A DNA stretch of 64,000 nt. Source: Aradus depressus. Lineage: Eukaryota; Arthropoda; Insecta; Hemiptera; Aradidae. The stretch lies in NCBI GenBank assembly GCA_963662175.1, contig OY759218.1:8734001-8798000 (forward strand), read 5' to 3'. Made by a program: the position numbers and the translations under genes. Each line of letters opens with the position of its first letter. Positions within the stretch are counted from its first letter, which is position 1. The notes beneath the pieces are model-generated. The model did no database searches, had not been told where the DNA came from, and saw only the letters and a program-made list of their open reading frames with translations. This document shows positions 21,640 through 33,344 of this stretch, piece by piece.

Positions 21640-22450
21640 ATAGCTGGTCTTCAACTAAATTTTGATTTCTACAGTAATTTCCGAAAAGGGCCCTAAAAAA
21701 ATATCGAAAGTTCAAGACTTGCAATTTTGAAGAAAAAAATTCAATTAAATATTTCATTTGGATTTCTTTTAAATATATAAATGAGATGCTATATTGTTTT
21801 CCTAAATTTGCGAAAATGTAATCCAAAGGTATAAATTATCTTACTGGGTTCACAGGGAAATGAAAAGCATAGAATAAGAGATCAAATATTGTTTATCTAA
21901 ACCTACATTATAATTAAAATGGGAATATCATTTTCAGATAACAATCAAATTACTTACAAACCTTAATGTTACAAACTAATTTCTACATCTACTTATTTTT
22001 AAATAGTGTGGCCAATCATTAATTCAATGTTATTTTGGGCATATAAACGTATAAATAAATAAAAGTACCTTTGCGCATCTACTTCACTGTTATTTTCACT
22101 CCTACATGTATGGTAACTACACCTTAACCCTAAAAACAACTCTCTCTCCAGACTGTCCACTTCCACAACACAACTTAGACTGTTTCTCCCTATTGGAAGC
22201 TGTTCGTCGATTTTTTTGTCTCCATTCATTGGTTGTTCACATTTAATTTTAAAACAAAATGCGACTAGTCCATATTTGTATATTTATTCACTATTTAAGT
22301 TACTTTCCTCCTAACAGCTGTTTTTATACAAATAATAATAATTGATTTTATAATATATTGATAATCTTAATGTGTGTAAATTTTTTTAAATCGCAGAAAA
22401 TACAATATTTAAAAAAAAACGAAGTTTGTTGTGTTTAATATATTATATAA
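21640..22450 (+). mobile_element. Second copy of the 3660-5400 element (opposite orientation)
   Basis: Reverse-complement similarity to 3660-4260, plus a left part (21640-21780) shared with 55320-55480 ('TTTTGATTTCTACAGTAATTTCCG' family). It carries no recognisable coding part. Confidence 0.6.
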
Positions 22451-22469
22451 GTTACAACAATATGTCTGT

Positions 22470-22755
22470 GTTTCTCAACTCAAAAATTGAATATTTCAAT
22501 ATCACATCCGCAATTATTAGGTTTTTTTAGTTAAGCCCCGACTAATCCTCCCCTTTTTTTTGTCCAATTTAGCTGAAAAAAAAAAGTGTCATAACCAATA
22601 GAGTTCTAGTTACACATAAAACATTTCGTGTCGATATGTTTATTATATCGATGGTTACCAATTTCTTTTTCATTTTTGGATTCAGGGGTTCGGACAACAT
22701 GAAATTCTGATGATAACAATTACATAACTTCCCCTATACGAAAACTGGCGAAGTA
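22470..22755 (+). repeat. Modular repeat family copy
   Basis: A module is followed by the terminal segment with ATTACATAACTTCCCCTATA, with a degraded GGCGAAGTAAG end. Confidence 0.65.
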
Positions 22756-24600
22756 AGAAAGGAACATAAGTAAATGTGATGTTATATTAGAGAAAAAATA
22801 AGTAATAACATTAATCAAAATAGTAATAATAAACTATGTACAGAGTAATAAACGGAGTGGAAACAAAACCATATGTAAAATGTATGCAGTTGAATTAATA
22901 CATGTAAAAAAAATGAAATAAATAAAATAAAATAATGAAAATGATAATAATAAAGTTAACAGTGAAATTAAAAATACATTCTAGTCCCCTCAAACCACCC
23001 CCGCTTCCCTGCCATTCCCATTTCTAATCGAAACAAGGGAGGCAGCGAAGGGCCTAATGATCTTGATATGCCAATAGAGTGTCCAGCAGTGGAGGCTGAG
23101 AGGGACAGGAGAGCCCAAAGTACGACTGGTCAGTACCAGCACTCCCTAGATACTTACTATCTTATCAAAGCAGGCCTCTGAGCCAGCGCCGCCTCAGTCT
23201 TCGAGAAGGATTATCTGAACGGGAACGGGATGACAAGAGTCAAGCGACAAGATTGCTAATGTATTTTAAAAACATTTAGAAAACTGGAGGCCACCCCAAC
23301 TTTCTTCTTCCCCACTCACCACGTTCACATTTCATTTTATCACTCACACACCTCTCATTCCCTTAGACTGAACTTTTTTATTAGATTATTATTTTTTTAT
23401 AAATAATAAATGTTTAAATTATTTCCAGAAGGGATCAAAAGGAGATATACTAGTAATTAAATGTTTTGTATATATTACTGTTTATATAATTATTTTAGGA
23501 GTATACATATGTAAGTAGTCATCATTTTTATACAAGGTTCTATTGTTACCAATATGTTGTGTAATACTATTATAAAAAAATTAAAATGTATGGAATTATA
23601 GGGAATTATGCTTTAAGCACTAAATCGAAATTATTCTGTAAGACAAAGATTTTTCCTATATATCATAGTCCAATCGCTATTATTTTAATTTTAATAATGA
23701 ATATACTATTTATTGTGTATGAAATATATGTATATATAAAATGTATTTGTTGTACATGTGTATTAACTGCATGTAGCGTGTATAGTCACAATAAATAAAA
23801 AAAATATTTCGTTAGGAAAACTGGTGTATTATTTCCTGTTAATCTTCCTCCAAGGCAGGGTCCCGTAGGTCGACTGTCTAAGAATGATGGACGTCTGAAA
23901 CTTTGCACACAATTAAAATATGATACATAGACTAGCAAACAATCAGTAAGATAAACAAAACCTGAGCACTTTAAGGTTATGGGATCTTAGCTACGATGAA
24001 AGAATGAATGAATGAAAAAAATTTTTACTATTCTGGGACCGAGGTCCCCTAAGAATAAATACATCCAGAGTAAAGAAAAGGAAATAAATGAAATTTAGTA
24101 TCAGTATGACGTACAGAGAAATAAATAAATTAGTGCTACATTGGAGAAAACTAGAAATTAAAAATATATAAATATACAAAAGATTGACATGAAATAACAT
24201 AGAATTAACAGCTTAATTAAGAAGAAAAAAATAAAAGTATCTACTATACAAATAAAAGAGAATATGTAAAAAAATAAAAAAAAGAGTATATAAATAATAA
24301 ATAAATAAATAGATTAATAAAATCGACAGAGCATAATACTGTGATGGTTGATTATCAAAAAAGAGTGGAGGATGCCCAGACAAGGTTTGAAATAAAATTA
24401 ATTTTAGACAGTAGGGACTAGATAGAAAAGTGTAGAAGAAGAAGAAAAATAAAAATACATAATAAAATAAAAATAAATAAATTCTTGATGAAATATTTAA
24501 ATATAAAAAAAAATATATACCTATATATATACAATAAAAATAGAGAGGGGGGAAAAAATGGAATAAGTAAATAATTTAAATGATTAGAATAATGAAAACT
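22756..24600. other. Intergenic stretch, nothing recognised
   Basis: A slightly GC-richer block at 22980-23370 has no open frame with family motifs. 24000-24560 is a simple A-rich (AAATA)n-like sequence. Confidence 0.5.
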
Positions 24601-24845
24601 GACATTATTGCAGAGATATTGTGAAATAATTCAAATGTACTTTTTTTTTTTTTTTTTTTTGATGACATCCTCTATTAAAACCATTTCTATATGGTTGTAC
24701 TGCGAACATAAATCCTGTCTAAAGTGGTATAAAGACTTACTCAGTCTTATCTCTTATGCTTTTGGCTGAGGATGGTAGAAATACCAAAAGTACTCCCATG
24801 TAAATATAGTTGGTGAAATTAGACAATATCATAAATAAACAAGAT
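24600..24845 (-). mobile_element. PLE fragment
   Basis: The reverse complement of 24655-24755 matches 63265-63340 immediately before the PLE reverse transcriptase (shared CCATATAGAAATGGTTTTAA). The right part ends with GTGAAATTAGACAATATCAT, the PLE terminal text seen at 17357 and 47985. Confidence 0.6.
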
Positions 24846-24896
24846 TAGAATAATGAGGTTGACAATTTAGAGAATACGGGGGAGAGAGATGAAGAC

Positions 24897-25235
24897 CTAA
24901 TCAAAGGGGAGTGGAATGTTTAGTGAAGAGGAATTGGAATAGTGAGGATTTGAAGGAAGCGACGGAAGGAGAGTGACGGATTGGGGGAGGCAGGGAGTTC
25001 CAGAGAGAGGAGGCCTGGACAAGAAATGCATTGTGGAAGGCCGAGGACCGATGGGAGGGGATGAAGAGGTCTGAAGGACGGGATCTAATGTGCCTCTGGA
25101 GAACAGAGGACTGGAATTGAAACATTTGGTAGAGGTAGTAGGGTTCTTTTGATTAATTACGATGGTGTACGTTGAATGATGGCTTAGGAATTCCGAAACG
25201 TTACCTAATAGTCCAAGAGCCCAGTGCAAAAAGGG
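24897..25235 (-). pseudogene. Non-LTR retrotransposon RT C-terminus, fragment
   Basis: The minus-strand frame contains FIPSHRSSAFHNAFLVQASS, LWNSLPPPIR and SVASFKSSLFQFL. This is the conserved end of Jockey/CR1-type ORF2 proteins after the RT domain. No RT catalytic motif remains. A heavily 5'-truncated insertion. Confidence 0.65.
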
Positions 25236-25387
25236 TGACTTATTTTATGAAAACTTTTATAACGAAAGCCAATTGAATACAAAATGGCAGCCAATTAAAA
25301 CATATTTATTTTATGACAAATGAAACTTGGTCTCATAGAAATAAAAGATGTTGTCTTCCCACTGTTTCATTTTAGACCAGATCCGGT

Positions 25388-25412
25388 TTTCGACGCAACA
25401 GCGTCATCAGCA
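25388..25412 (-). ncRNA. Hammerhead-like core, left arm
   Basis: Minus strand: a CTGCTGA box (aligned to CTGATGA in the right arm), then the hairpin TGACGC/TGTT/GCGTC, then GAAA. One core base is altered relative to the other arm. Confidence 0.35.
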
Positions 25413-25668
25413 GTGGTTCATCTATCATAGAATAACAAAATATACAAATAATAAAAAGTATAAATAACTCTTAAAGCATCAAGGTACAGGTTAACCTAGC
25501 TATCCCCTCCCCTTAGAGCTATGCCAGTTGTCTTCTAACCGCTGTGCTGTGTGGGTGGGGTAAGTTAATTTTATTATTTTTATCTTCTTACTCTGCACAC
25601 TGATGCTTTAAGAGTTATTTATACTTTTTATTATTTGTATATTTTGTTATTCTATGATAGATGAACCA

Positions 25669-25694
25669 CTGATGATGACGCTATTGCGTCGAAA
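25669..25694 (+). ncRNA. Hammerhead-like core, right arm
   Basis: CTGATGA, an extra T, then GACGC-TATT-GCGTC as a 5-bp hairpin, then GAAA. It matches the CUGANGA / stem II / GAAA order with a longer stem II than the copies at 16663 and 48020. Confidence 0.45.
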
Positions 25695-25754
25695 ACCGGT
25701 ACTGGTCTAAAATAAAACAGTGGGAAGACAACATATTTTATTTCTATGAGAAAT

Positions 25755-27055
25755 CTCGTCCCAAAACATCTTACTATCACATGTAAAGAAACTTGGTTTG
25801 TCTAAAACTAGATAAAATATCAAATTAAAAAGTTCTAGTCTGAACACATAAATCCGATGGAACGGCCTATCAAACATCACTCAAAATCCCACTTTTGGAA
25901 CCCAAAAACTGACTTATTTTATGACAAATGAAACTTGGCCTATCTAAAATCTTAAAATGTTGTTACATTTGTGTTCAAAAGGTACGTACATTAGGTACAT
26001 TTATAAAAACTGTCCCATACTAATTACTATGTAAACCAATACAATAGCCCAAATAACATTTGTTGGAGTATCATCGTTGTTATTGAAAGTCTTAAAATAG
26101 GGTGAAAGTTAGTGAACCTTCCGAGGATCCATTCTGTTCCGGATAAGGGAGGCTGCTTATCAGTCATTCGGATAAGTGAGGCTGCTTTATCAATCATCCT
26201 GTATAGTCAATACATATGTTGGCTCGTGTTATAACAGATGAAGTTCTTCCGAACAACGCCGCTCCAACTTGTTAGTATTTTGTAAAGTTATATATAATTA
26301 AATGTAACTAATGAATTACTTTTATTTTAGAAAACTCACAGAATCCTGGCCATCGCATCTTGTGTAAGGTATGTGTGTTCACTAAAATGTTCACTTTTTC
26401 CTAAACAGAAATCAAAATGTATTATACATTTTCGCGTACTTATTATTTTTTTTCAAAGAGTTTACGAATTTATTAGCTCTGGCATTATAAAAAGGCCCCC
26501 GCAGGGGGAGGGAAGTTCGTAAGTTTCATCATCAATATTGTACACGAAGGAATCAATGATGAAGATCTGTGGACAAAACAGAGGAGACAGGAAGCTAGCT
26601 AGACATTAAGAAGGAACTGTTCCAGACCAATAATCTATCAATTCATTTCTCTTGTCAATCGATTCTCTAAAAAAAAAATATATATATTCTACAAATCGTG
26701 AACAATTTGTTATGTATAAGAATTTACAACATCCGTTACTTTATTATACCTATAAGGAAGTATTGTAATCGTGAGAAAATCCGAGATCGAGTTTTCAAAG
26801 GAATATCATGTTTCAAGATCCCCGTACGTTTTGACCATTTTCGCGATGTCTGTTTATGTGATTGGAACTTTGTGAGCGCTGTAATTCGGAAACGATTGTA
26901 GCTGCAATAAACTTAAAATTTCAAAAGGGTGTCACAAGTACTACGAAAATTGAGACTACTTTATTTTGGGGACTAAGTACATTTTACAAAATACTGCTTA
27001 CATTTATGTCCGAATACATACATTTATGCGATCTGGGTCGACGTAGTGGAAAGCT
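25755..27055. other. Intergenic stretch, no gene recognised
   Basis: A TATAAAAAGGC sequence at about 26488 followed by GC-rich DNA resembles a core promoter, but only a 16-codon frame follows. 26750-26940 resembles the text at 21190-21420 and 36680-36900 ('TTTTCGTCTGATTTCGGCC' type), an unclassified interspersed repeat. Confidence 0.4.
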
Positions 27056-27469
27056 AATAAAATGAATAAAAACAAAGAACTTGCTTAACTTTTACGTCTA
27101 AAAATATGACCAGAAAAATATGTACATAAAGTGTGCTGGTTTCGGCTTACGCTATCGTGAGCACAAAGTTCAAAAGTGACATTTGAGTTTTCTAGGTTGT
27201 CATATTTATAGAATCCTCAGGTTACCTGAGATTACCTAAGACTGAGACACCCTGTCCTCTAGGGAAGTCCCGGAGGTACAGGGGTAAAAAGGAGCCCTAC
27301 CTTAACATAATATTTACAAATATTTGAGTTGTCAATAATCTAATAAAATAAAATAAATATAATAGTAAGAAAAACTGAAGAATGGAGTTTATAGAAGAAT
27401 AATTTGTATATATAACAGAATATCAAAGTACAAGAAGAAACATAAAAATGCATACCATCTTTATAATAA

Positions 27470-27660
27470 AAATTCTACACTTAGTGGCGATATGGATCAC
27501 ATATTCAACGAAGCAACGGGAATAAAGTGTACCTCCATCTTTGTAAAAAAGGCGTGAGAGACAGCATGACTCTCTGGAACAGCTGGAAATTAAAAGATCT
27601 ATAAAAAATGGGAATTGTTTGAACGACCCTCACTTCAAATTCTCTCCCCTGTTAACGACA
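27470..27660 (+). pseudogene. PLE C-terminal coding relic
   Basis: Interrupted frames give segments alignable with the end of the PLE protein at 48660-48840: a 'GHSFNEATGIK'-like stretch, then a CKKG-like stretch, a SLEQLE-like stretch and the final HFKFSPL region. Several stops and frame changes are present. Confidence 0.55.
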
Positions 27661-27668
27661 GTAAGGTG

Positions 27669-27835
27669 TTTTTTTTGTTTTTTTTTTGGCCTTATGTACG
27701 ATGCATGGCCCCGGGAGGAAGTTCTATCTACGAAATAAAACTCCCGGACGGGATTCGAACCCGTAAACCAAGGTGAGACCATGCGACCAAAAGCCCTACG
27801 CTCTAGCCCGCACGGCCACCATGGCTCCCATCGAC
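27669..27835 (-). mobile_element. SINE family 2 (tRNA-derived)
   Basis: On the minus strand the head reads GTGGCCGTGCGGGCTAGAGC (A-box-like) and ACGGGTTCGAATCCCGTCC (B-box/T-arm). A short body and an A-rich tail (T-run 27669-27688 on +) follow. The tail-proximal text CCATGCATCGTACATAAGGCC resembles the LINE tail at 7254 and 18366. Confidence 0.75.
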
Positions 27836-28419
27836 ACTAAGTTAATATATTATAACGTAAAATTGTGTATGTTCTCGGTTAAATCAACTTAACCTCCTTA
27901 GAGGAATCATTCACGAGATAACTGCATTTAACCAATTATTCACTACGGCAGACTATTCCAAGTGAAGAGGGTGTTTTCGGTTAAATCAACTTGCTCAACA
28001 TTCACGAGTATTTCAAAAGGTATGGTTAATAATTAGATAAGTGTGGTCAATAATTAGGTAAGTGAAGGGAAATGATTAGGTAACTAAGGGAAAATGCAAG
28101 AAAGGATTAACAATATTCATTTTCATTCACTCCTATATATAGATTTAGAAGATATATGATTAATAATGATGCAAACATAATTTATTTATTCCAAAAACTG
28201 GATTTACACGATTAATGCAAAAGTAAGAAAGTGCTGCCCTGAAAGTTACGAACTTAGACTTACCAATTTATTCCCTGTGATCACAGATATATACTATGTA
28301 TTCCACTATAAACTCCATTCGTTAGTTTTTTTTTTTTTTTAAATTTCTTACTTTCATATTTATTTTATTTTATTAGATTATTGACAACTGAAATATTTGT
28401 AAATATTATGTTAAGGTAG

Positions 28420-28441
28420 CCCCCCCCCCCCCCCCCCCCCC
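28420..28441 (+). repeat. Poly-C run (22)
   Basis: Inside the right arm of the PLE inverted pair; the left arm has only a mixed sequence at the matching place. Confidence 0.95.
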
Positions 28442-28739
28442 AGGGGTTAGGGTGCTACAGTTTTAGCTAATCTCAGGTAACCTGAGGTATTTTATAAATA
28501 TGACAACCGCAAACTTGAAGCCAAAACATATATTTGTGTGGAATTAGACATTATAAAAGATAAACAAGTCCTTTGTTTCTGTTTATTTATTTAACCGACA
28601 TCAGTTAAAGTTAAAGTTTGTCTGTATCGATTTTTTTAACAAAACATATTCTACAAATTAATAATTTGTAGTACCAACAGCCATATTTACAAACATTCAA
28701 GAAAGAAAAATAGTCACATCACCGGCAATATTCTTCCCC

Positions 28740-29010
28740 CGTTATGAATTAAAAAATTTACTTGTTGTGTTGGTACGTTCATTGCTTCCGCAGTTACTGG
28801 GGTATTTCAGTAGAACCCCTTTCTCTGATCCCCCCCCCCCCCCCCCCCCCTTCTTTTCCGCCCATTTCACGGAAAATTAATAGGTGTCCTTATGGATTTT
28901 GAATTTAAATATAAAATTTCATGTCGATACATTCATTACAACGGCAATTATTAGAGTTTTTGTGTTAAACTCCCTCTAATCCCTCCCTTCCATTTGGCTG
29001 AAAATCTGTC
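28740..29010 (+). repeat. Modular repeat family copy with poly-C expansion
   Basis: Two modules. The pyrimidine-rich stretch of the first has expanded to 21 C (28830-28850). Confidence 0.7.
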
Positions 29011-29169
29011 CTTGTTTGTTTAGTTTCTGCATTATTTAACAAACATTTTTGAGTTCATTATGGATCCCATTCTTCTTAAAAAAAAACAAAAAAACGAAAT
29101 TTTATTAAATAAAATTTATTAAAAAACAGTATTATTATAAAACTAAAGTAAAAACATCAATAATTTTCG

Positions 29170-29580
29170 TTATTTACATGATTTGTTTTGGCAATATTGA
29201 AGTTTATTCCACCAATCATTGTCGTTATTTGCTTGAAGAGCAGCAAGAATCACCTTCAGTCGCGTGATGTCTTCGTCCTCGGCCCCCAGCCGGTTGAAGT
29301 CATAGTCATCAGGATCCACCTCCTCTTCTGATAAGTCCTTTTCTCCTTGCTCAAGGAGATGTTTGTAAAGTGTCAGGTTGCTCATCACCCCCAGTCTGCA
29401 TCAAAGTGTATGATCAATTTGGCATTCTTCAATTTGTTTCCTAGAGGAACGATTTCGGGTTCAAAACGGGCAAAGGTTGAATTTTTCTTCAGAATGCTCT
29501 TGGGTTGTCCAACGTCGAAATTGTAGGAAGGCTCCCCTCTAACTAGGGGTGTCCCAGTCTTTCCTTTGGTGAGAATTATT
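29170..29580 (-). pseudogene. Unrecognised coding-like block in two frames
   Basis: Reading on the minus strand from about 29580, one frame is open to a stop near 29391 (KSILKKNSTFARFEPEIVPL is part of it). From about 29388 a second frame continues to a stop at 29170-29172 with an acidic stretch (LSEEEVDPDDYDFNRLGAED). Codon use and composition look coding, unlike the surroundings. The frame change suggests a broken gene, a retrocopy, or an unseen intron. I do not recognise the family. Confidence 0.35.
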
Positions 29581-30119
29581 AGCTTACTCCTTTGGAAAGC
29601 AAAATGTCATGCAGCAGGCAACTTTAACGTAGCCTTTTAACACTACAAGAAAGAAACAGCAGTAATTGAAAAATAGATAACCCTCACGTAAAGTAGACCA
29701 CCAACACAAAAATACGCGAAAAATATGAATAGGAGTCTGGTAATATTGAAAAGAAGAGGGTAGAAAATAGTCAGGATCTAACGAGTTTTGAAGCCAAACC
29801 AAGTATGTACGGGTAAGGATATAACGAGTTATGACGCGGCCGAATCGGATGGATTTAACGAGTTATGCAGCAATCGCCAAAGGGGATTTACAGAATTTTG
29901 CAGCAGTATCGGATTTTCGAAGCTTATTTTTGAAGGTTTAGAAGTGTTTTGCAACTGTTTGCACACATTTTTTTTTAAACCAAAATATGAAACTATGTAA
30001 TACCTAATCGTATTTAAAAAAAGAAACATAAATAAATCCTTAAATAGTCAAAAAATAACCCTTTCCTCAGTCGCGCTGCGCTGATTGAAAAGCAAGAGAA
30101 AATGACAAATGAGCTCACC

Positions 30120-30375
30120 TGTATTCATATGCTGGTCATTATGTGATTTTCTATCACATGGGACTTGTTTTGAACAATACCTATAAAATGCCGTATTGAT
30201 ACATTCATTCTATCGAGAGTTATCGTATTCACAGACAGACAGACACACACACACATACAGACGGACATTTTTGTAATCAGGGGGTCGGAAAACATGAAAT
30301 TCTTATGAAAACTCAACATCGAATTTCTAACCGATTACATAATTTCCCTTATAATTCGTATAGCTGGAGAAGTAA
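30120..30375 (+). repeat. Modular repeat family, terminal segment
   Basis: This terminal-type segment has TATCGAGAGTTATCGTATTC, (AC)n, AAAACTCAACATCGAATTTC and the end AGCTGGAGAAGTAAAA at about 30362-30377. Confidence 0.7.
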
Positions 30376-30439
30376 AAGGATAAATAATACATTTTAGGAA
30401 AATTAAAAAAAAAAGTTTTTGAACAGCCGGTATATAACT

Positions 30440-30760
30440 TTATTGGGGAGATAGATAAATGTCTCGTTGTCGGGCATTGATGAGAAGTGTCTGGTGTCTG
30501 GTGAGTGCTGGCAATGAAGAACCCAGGAACTCAGAACCCATGACGCCATGATACATATCAAAGGGGTGGGTTTGGGGGGAAGGGGAGGGTCTCAAACCTC
30601 CATTTAGCAAATAACCTATCTCGTATTTGGTAGGAGCGAAGTTTTTATCCAAAGTGTGTTCTCTTGTATTGGGTCCAACTTCCACACAGCCCAGCCCACT
30701 CCAGAACAGCCGCTTTTTCAACACTACCTACATATCAGAAAATATACTAAGGACAATTTT
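30440..30760 (-). CDS. Possible unrecognised exon (open frame ending on AATAAA)
   Basis: A minus-strand open frame of about 94 codons has host-like composition and ends in a CCC CAA TAA context, so its stop codon overlaps an AATAAA hexamer. No domain is recognised. Chance or a repeat-derived frame remains possible, and no partner exon was found. Confidence 0.2.
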
Positions 30761-31030
30761 CAAGAAAAAAATAGAGGATTGTGAAGGACATTGGATGAAA
30801 GCCCGTCTTCCATAAGCTGCAAGTTAAGTGCAAGACGATTCTGGTCAATCCTTTATCACTAACAACTTAATAAGAAATCCTTCGTATCAACTAGCTTTCA
30901 AAAGACTCAAATTTGTATTATGACACATTTCAATCGAGGTGTCCAACACAAGAACAATAAAGAAAATTCGTAGATAAATCACCGAGGATATACTTCCCCA
31001 GCAGTCAAGTAAGTTATCGTTCTCTCTCTA

Positions 31031-31127
31031 CAGTCCACCAGAGTGATGAAAAAGCGCTCCGGTAGTAGGCGATATGACCTTGTAGTTAAAGCCCGGGGAT
31101 GAGTTATAATAATAACTAACTACCAAA
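31031..31127 (+). repeat. SINE family 1, 3' end only
   Basis: Contains GTCCACCAGAGTGATGAAAA through the terminal ATAATAACTAAC; the head is missing. Confidence 0.7.
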
Positions 31128-33160
31128 CATTTAAAAAATTGTTGAAGTTTGGTCAAAAAATTAGGTCGTTATGTTTTACATTCCATAAAAAAAATATCGT
31201 TCTCCCAAACTGGTGTAAGGAATTATATAAATTTGTAATAGGTATATTGAAGAGGAAGGTCTCCTTTACCTACGGACTTCGGTTGAAATAGGATCAGTGA
31301 TTAGTTGGAAAAAAAATTAAATAAAAAATGTTACAATAGTAATAAATTAGATAGAATGAAAAGGGGTAGTAATTACAACTTATATTAATTCTCGTTGTCC
31401 CTCAGAAACACATTAACCGACAGTATCTTTACAATAATGAAGAAAATCGAGGTAGTGTCACGTTTCGGAAACTATTTATTTCCTTCTTCAAACAAACATA
31501 ACATCTTCATCACACACATCCATTCGAGTCATTATAAGACCCTGAATAAAGGAATAAATAATTTCCGAAACGTTGGCCAAATACGAGTTTTTATTTACGA
31601 GTACATTAAACTGCCTTCCCATTTCGTCTCAAGAGTTCACCGGTTTGTCCGCCTAACAAGCTCTTACTTTCTTACCTGATCTGAAGAAATTTAGCCTATT
31701 TGATTCATTGGGGTAGCTAGCTAGCTAGCATTGTTGCCTGGGGAGGGGGCAGCCGCTTAACACGACCGAGATAATAAACCAATAGTTTACATTTCATAAT
31801 AATATTTTTAGTTTAAGTTTAATCAAACTTAATAATTAACAATCAGGTACCATACACAAAATATTAGTACGTTATAACAAAATAATCAACACAAATTTAA
31901 ATCAACCTTTAAAATTTTCATCAGTCTAGTCATCCAGTCTTATACAATAGAAGTAGTAGGAAGTATCCTCAATAAAATAAGCTTTAGTTTTCTTTTTCTT
32001 CAGCAAATCGGTCCAACACTTTTTCAGCTGAAATTTATTTTTTACTATTTCATTCTCGTTCAGCTGATAGCACTAAATGTACTCTAAAAAACAATTATTA
32101 TTCCTTTTTACGGATTTCATTGAATACATTCTAAAATATGCAGTTAGTCTTAATAGTCTTTTTATTTTAGATAAACATTACACCGCCGTGCGGAGTTTTT
32201 GGGAGATTTTAAAATTGCCGTGCGTTTTGTTGTGACACGCACGACCATGCGTTCGGTAAACTCTCATACTTCGCCGATTGGCAGCATTCGATGGAGTCCA
32301 AACTTTAAGAAAGTGTAATTTGAATCAGAATGTTTGATTGGGAACTGAAGCATTCTATATCTTTGTCTTGACTGTAATGATTGTCTGTAGTGGAGATGTC
32401 GTTATGTATTATACATTTTTTTAATTAGGTACATTAGATCGCACGTTTCTGGGGGGCGTGCCCCCCCCCCCCCCCCCCTAGCTACGCCAACGCTTTGATA
32501 CTTTTATACCTTTTCAACTATTTCTAGTTATGGTTATGGTATTGGTGCATTACTCAGTGAATCCACGAATGTATACAATGTCGTGTCAATATGTGGCTTA
32601 TACCCTCCACTGCACCACTCGTTGAAATTTCATGAAAAAAAAATCAAGGGGTTACTACCTCCCTCCAGTTGATTGTGAGTTGGAATAGAGGAGATGGTAA
32701 ATATTAATGGGAGGGGGAGGGGGTGGGGGTGGGGTAAATCAGGTGGGACGGGATCGAGTGCAATCTCTTGTAACGTGAGAACCTCCACATCAGCAGCCAG
32801 CAGCCAGCAGCCAGCACACAGCACACAGTACACATACCTGCTGCCTCCAAGAGGGCCTTCAAACCCAACCCCAAACTATAAACAGTAAACTTAGCCTAAT
32901 TCCATCCTAGGTAACCTTAACTTCTTCCCCCTCATGGCAGGTCATATTGGCTAGATACAAAACTTAGCAATAATTATAAGGTAAGGGAATTAAAAATGGA
33001 ATCTTTTTTGATTAAAAATAGATTTTATTGTACGATTATTTGTTTGTTGTGATAATCAAAGTATGCCCCATCAGAATCTACAACCTTGACCCATCCTATC
33101 AGGCAAAAGATGGATCCCACGAAAAAAGAAATCCTGCTTCTTTGAGGCAATCCATTCATC
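31128..33160. other. Intergenic stretch, no gene recognised
   Basis: 31430-31600 contains an imperfect inverted repeat around CGTTTCGGAAA / TTTCCGAAACG, PLE-terminal-like. A C-run of 18 lies at 32461-32478, next to CTAGCTACGCCA, which resembles a hAT-type end. Confidence 0.4.
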
Positions 33161-33344
33161 AAGCCAGGCGCGTACCTAGGGGGGAATATGAGGGATCCAT
33201 CCCCCCGAAATTTAAAAAAAAATTGTCCTTTTTGTAAATAATAAAACTATTTTTACTTGCATGGAATAATTTATTAACATAAAACATTTTCCTACTAGAG
33301 GTCGTGAAGCATTGACCTTGGGCAGAGAAAGCAGTTCGAAAATA

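Larger units (their letters stand above)
25332..25750. mobile_element. Inverted pair of 150-bp PLE-type terminal repeats
   Basis: 25332-25481 and 25601-25750 are reverse complements of about 150 bp each with few differences, around a spacer of about 119 bp. Both arms carry a hammerhead-like core. No coding sequence. Confidence 0.75.
27060..28600. mobile_element. PLE with inverted terminal repeats and degenerate coding relic
   Basis: The left arm (27070-27400) and right arm (28310-28595) are reverse complements. Shared blocks include CCTCAGGTTACCTGAGATTA, TTGTCAATAATCTAATAAAA and the end text GTGGAATTAGAC (right arm). Between them, 27470-27660 retains a decayed PLE C-terminal coding segment, and a SINE (27669-27830) has inserted. 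The minus-strand core at 27140-27161 (CTCACGA, hairpin, GAAA) is a mutated hammerhead-like motif. Confidence 0.7.
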
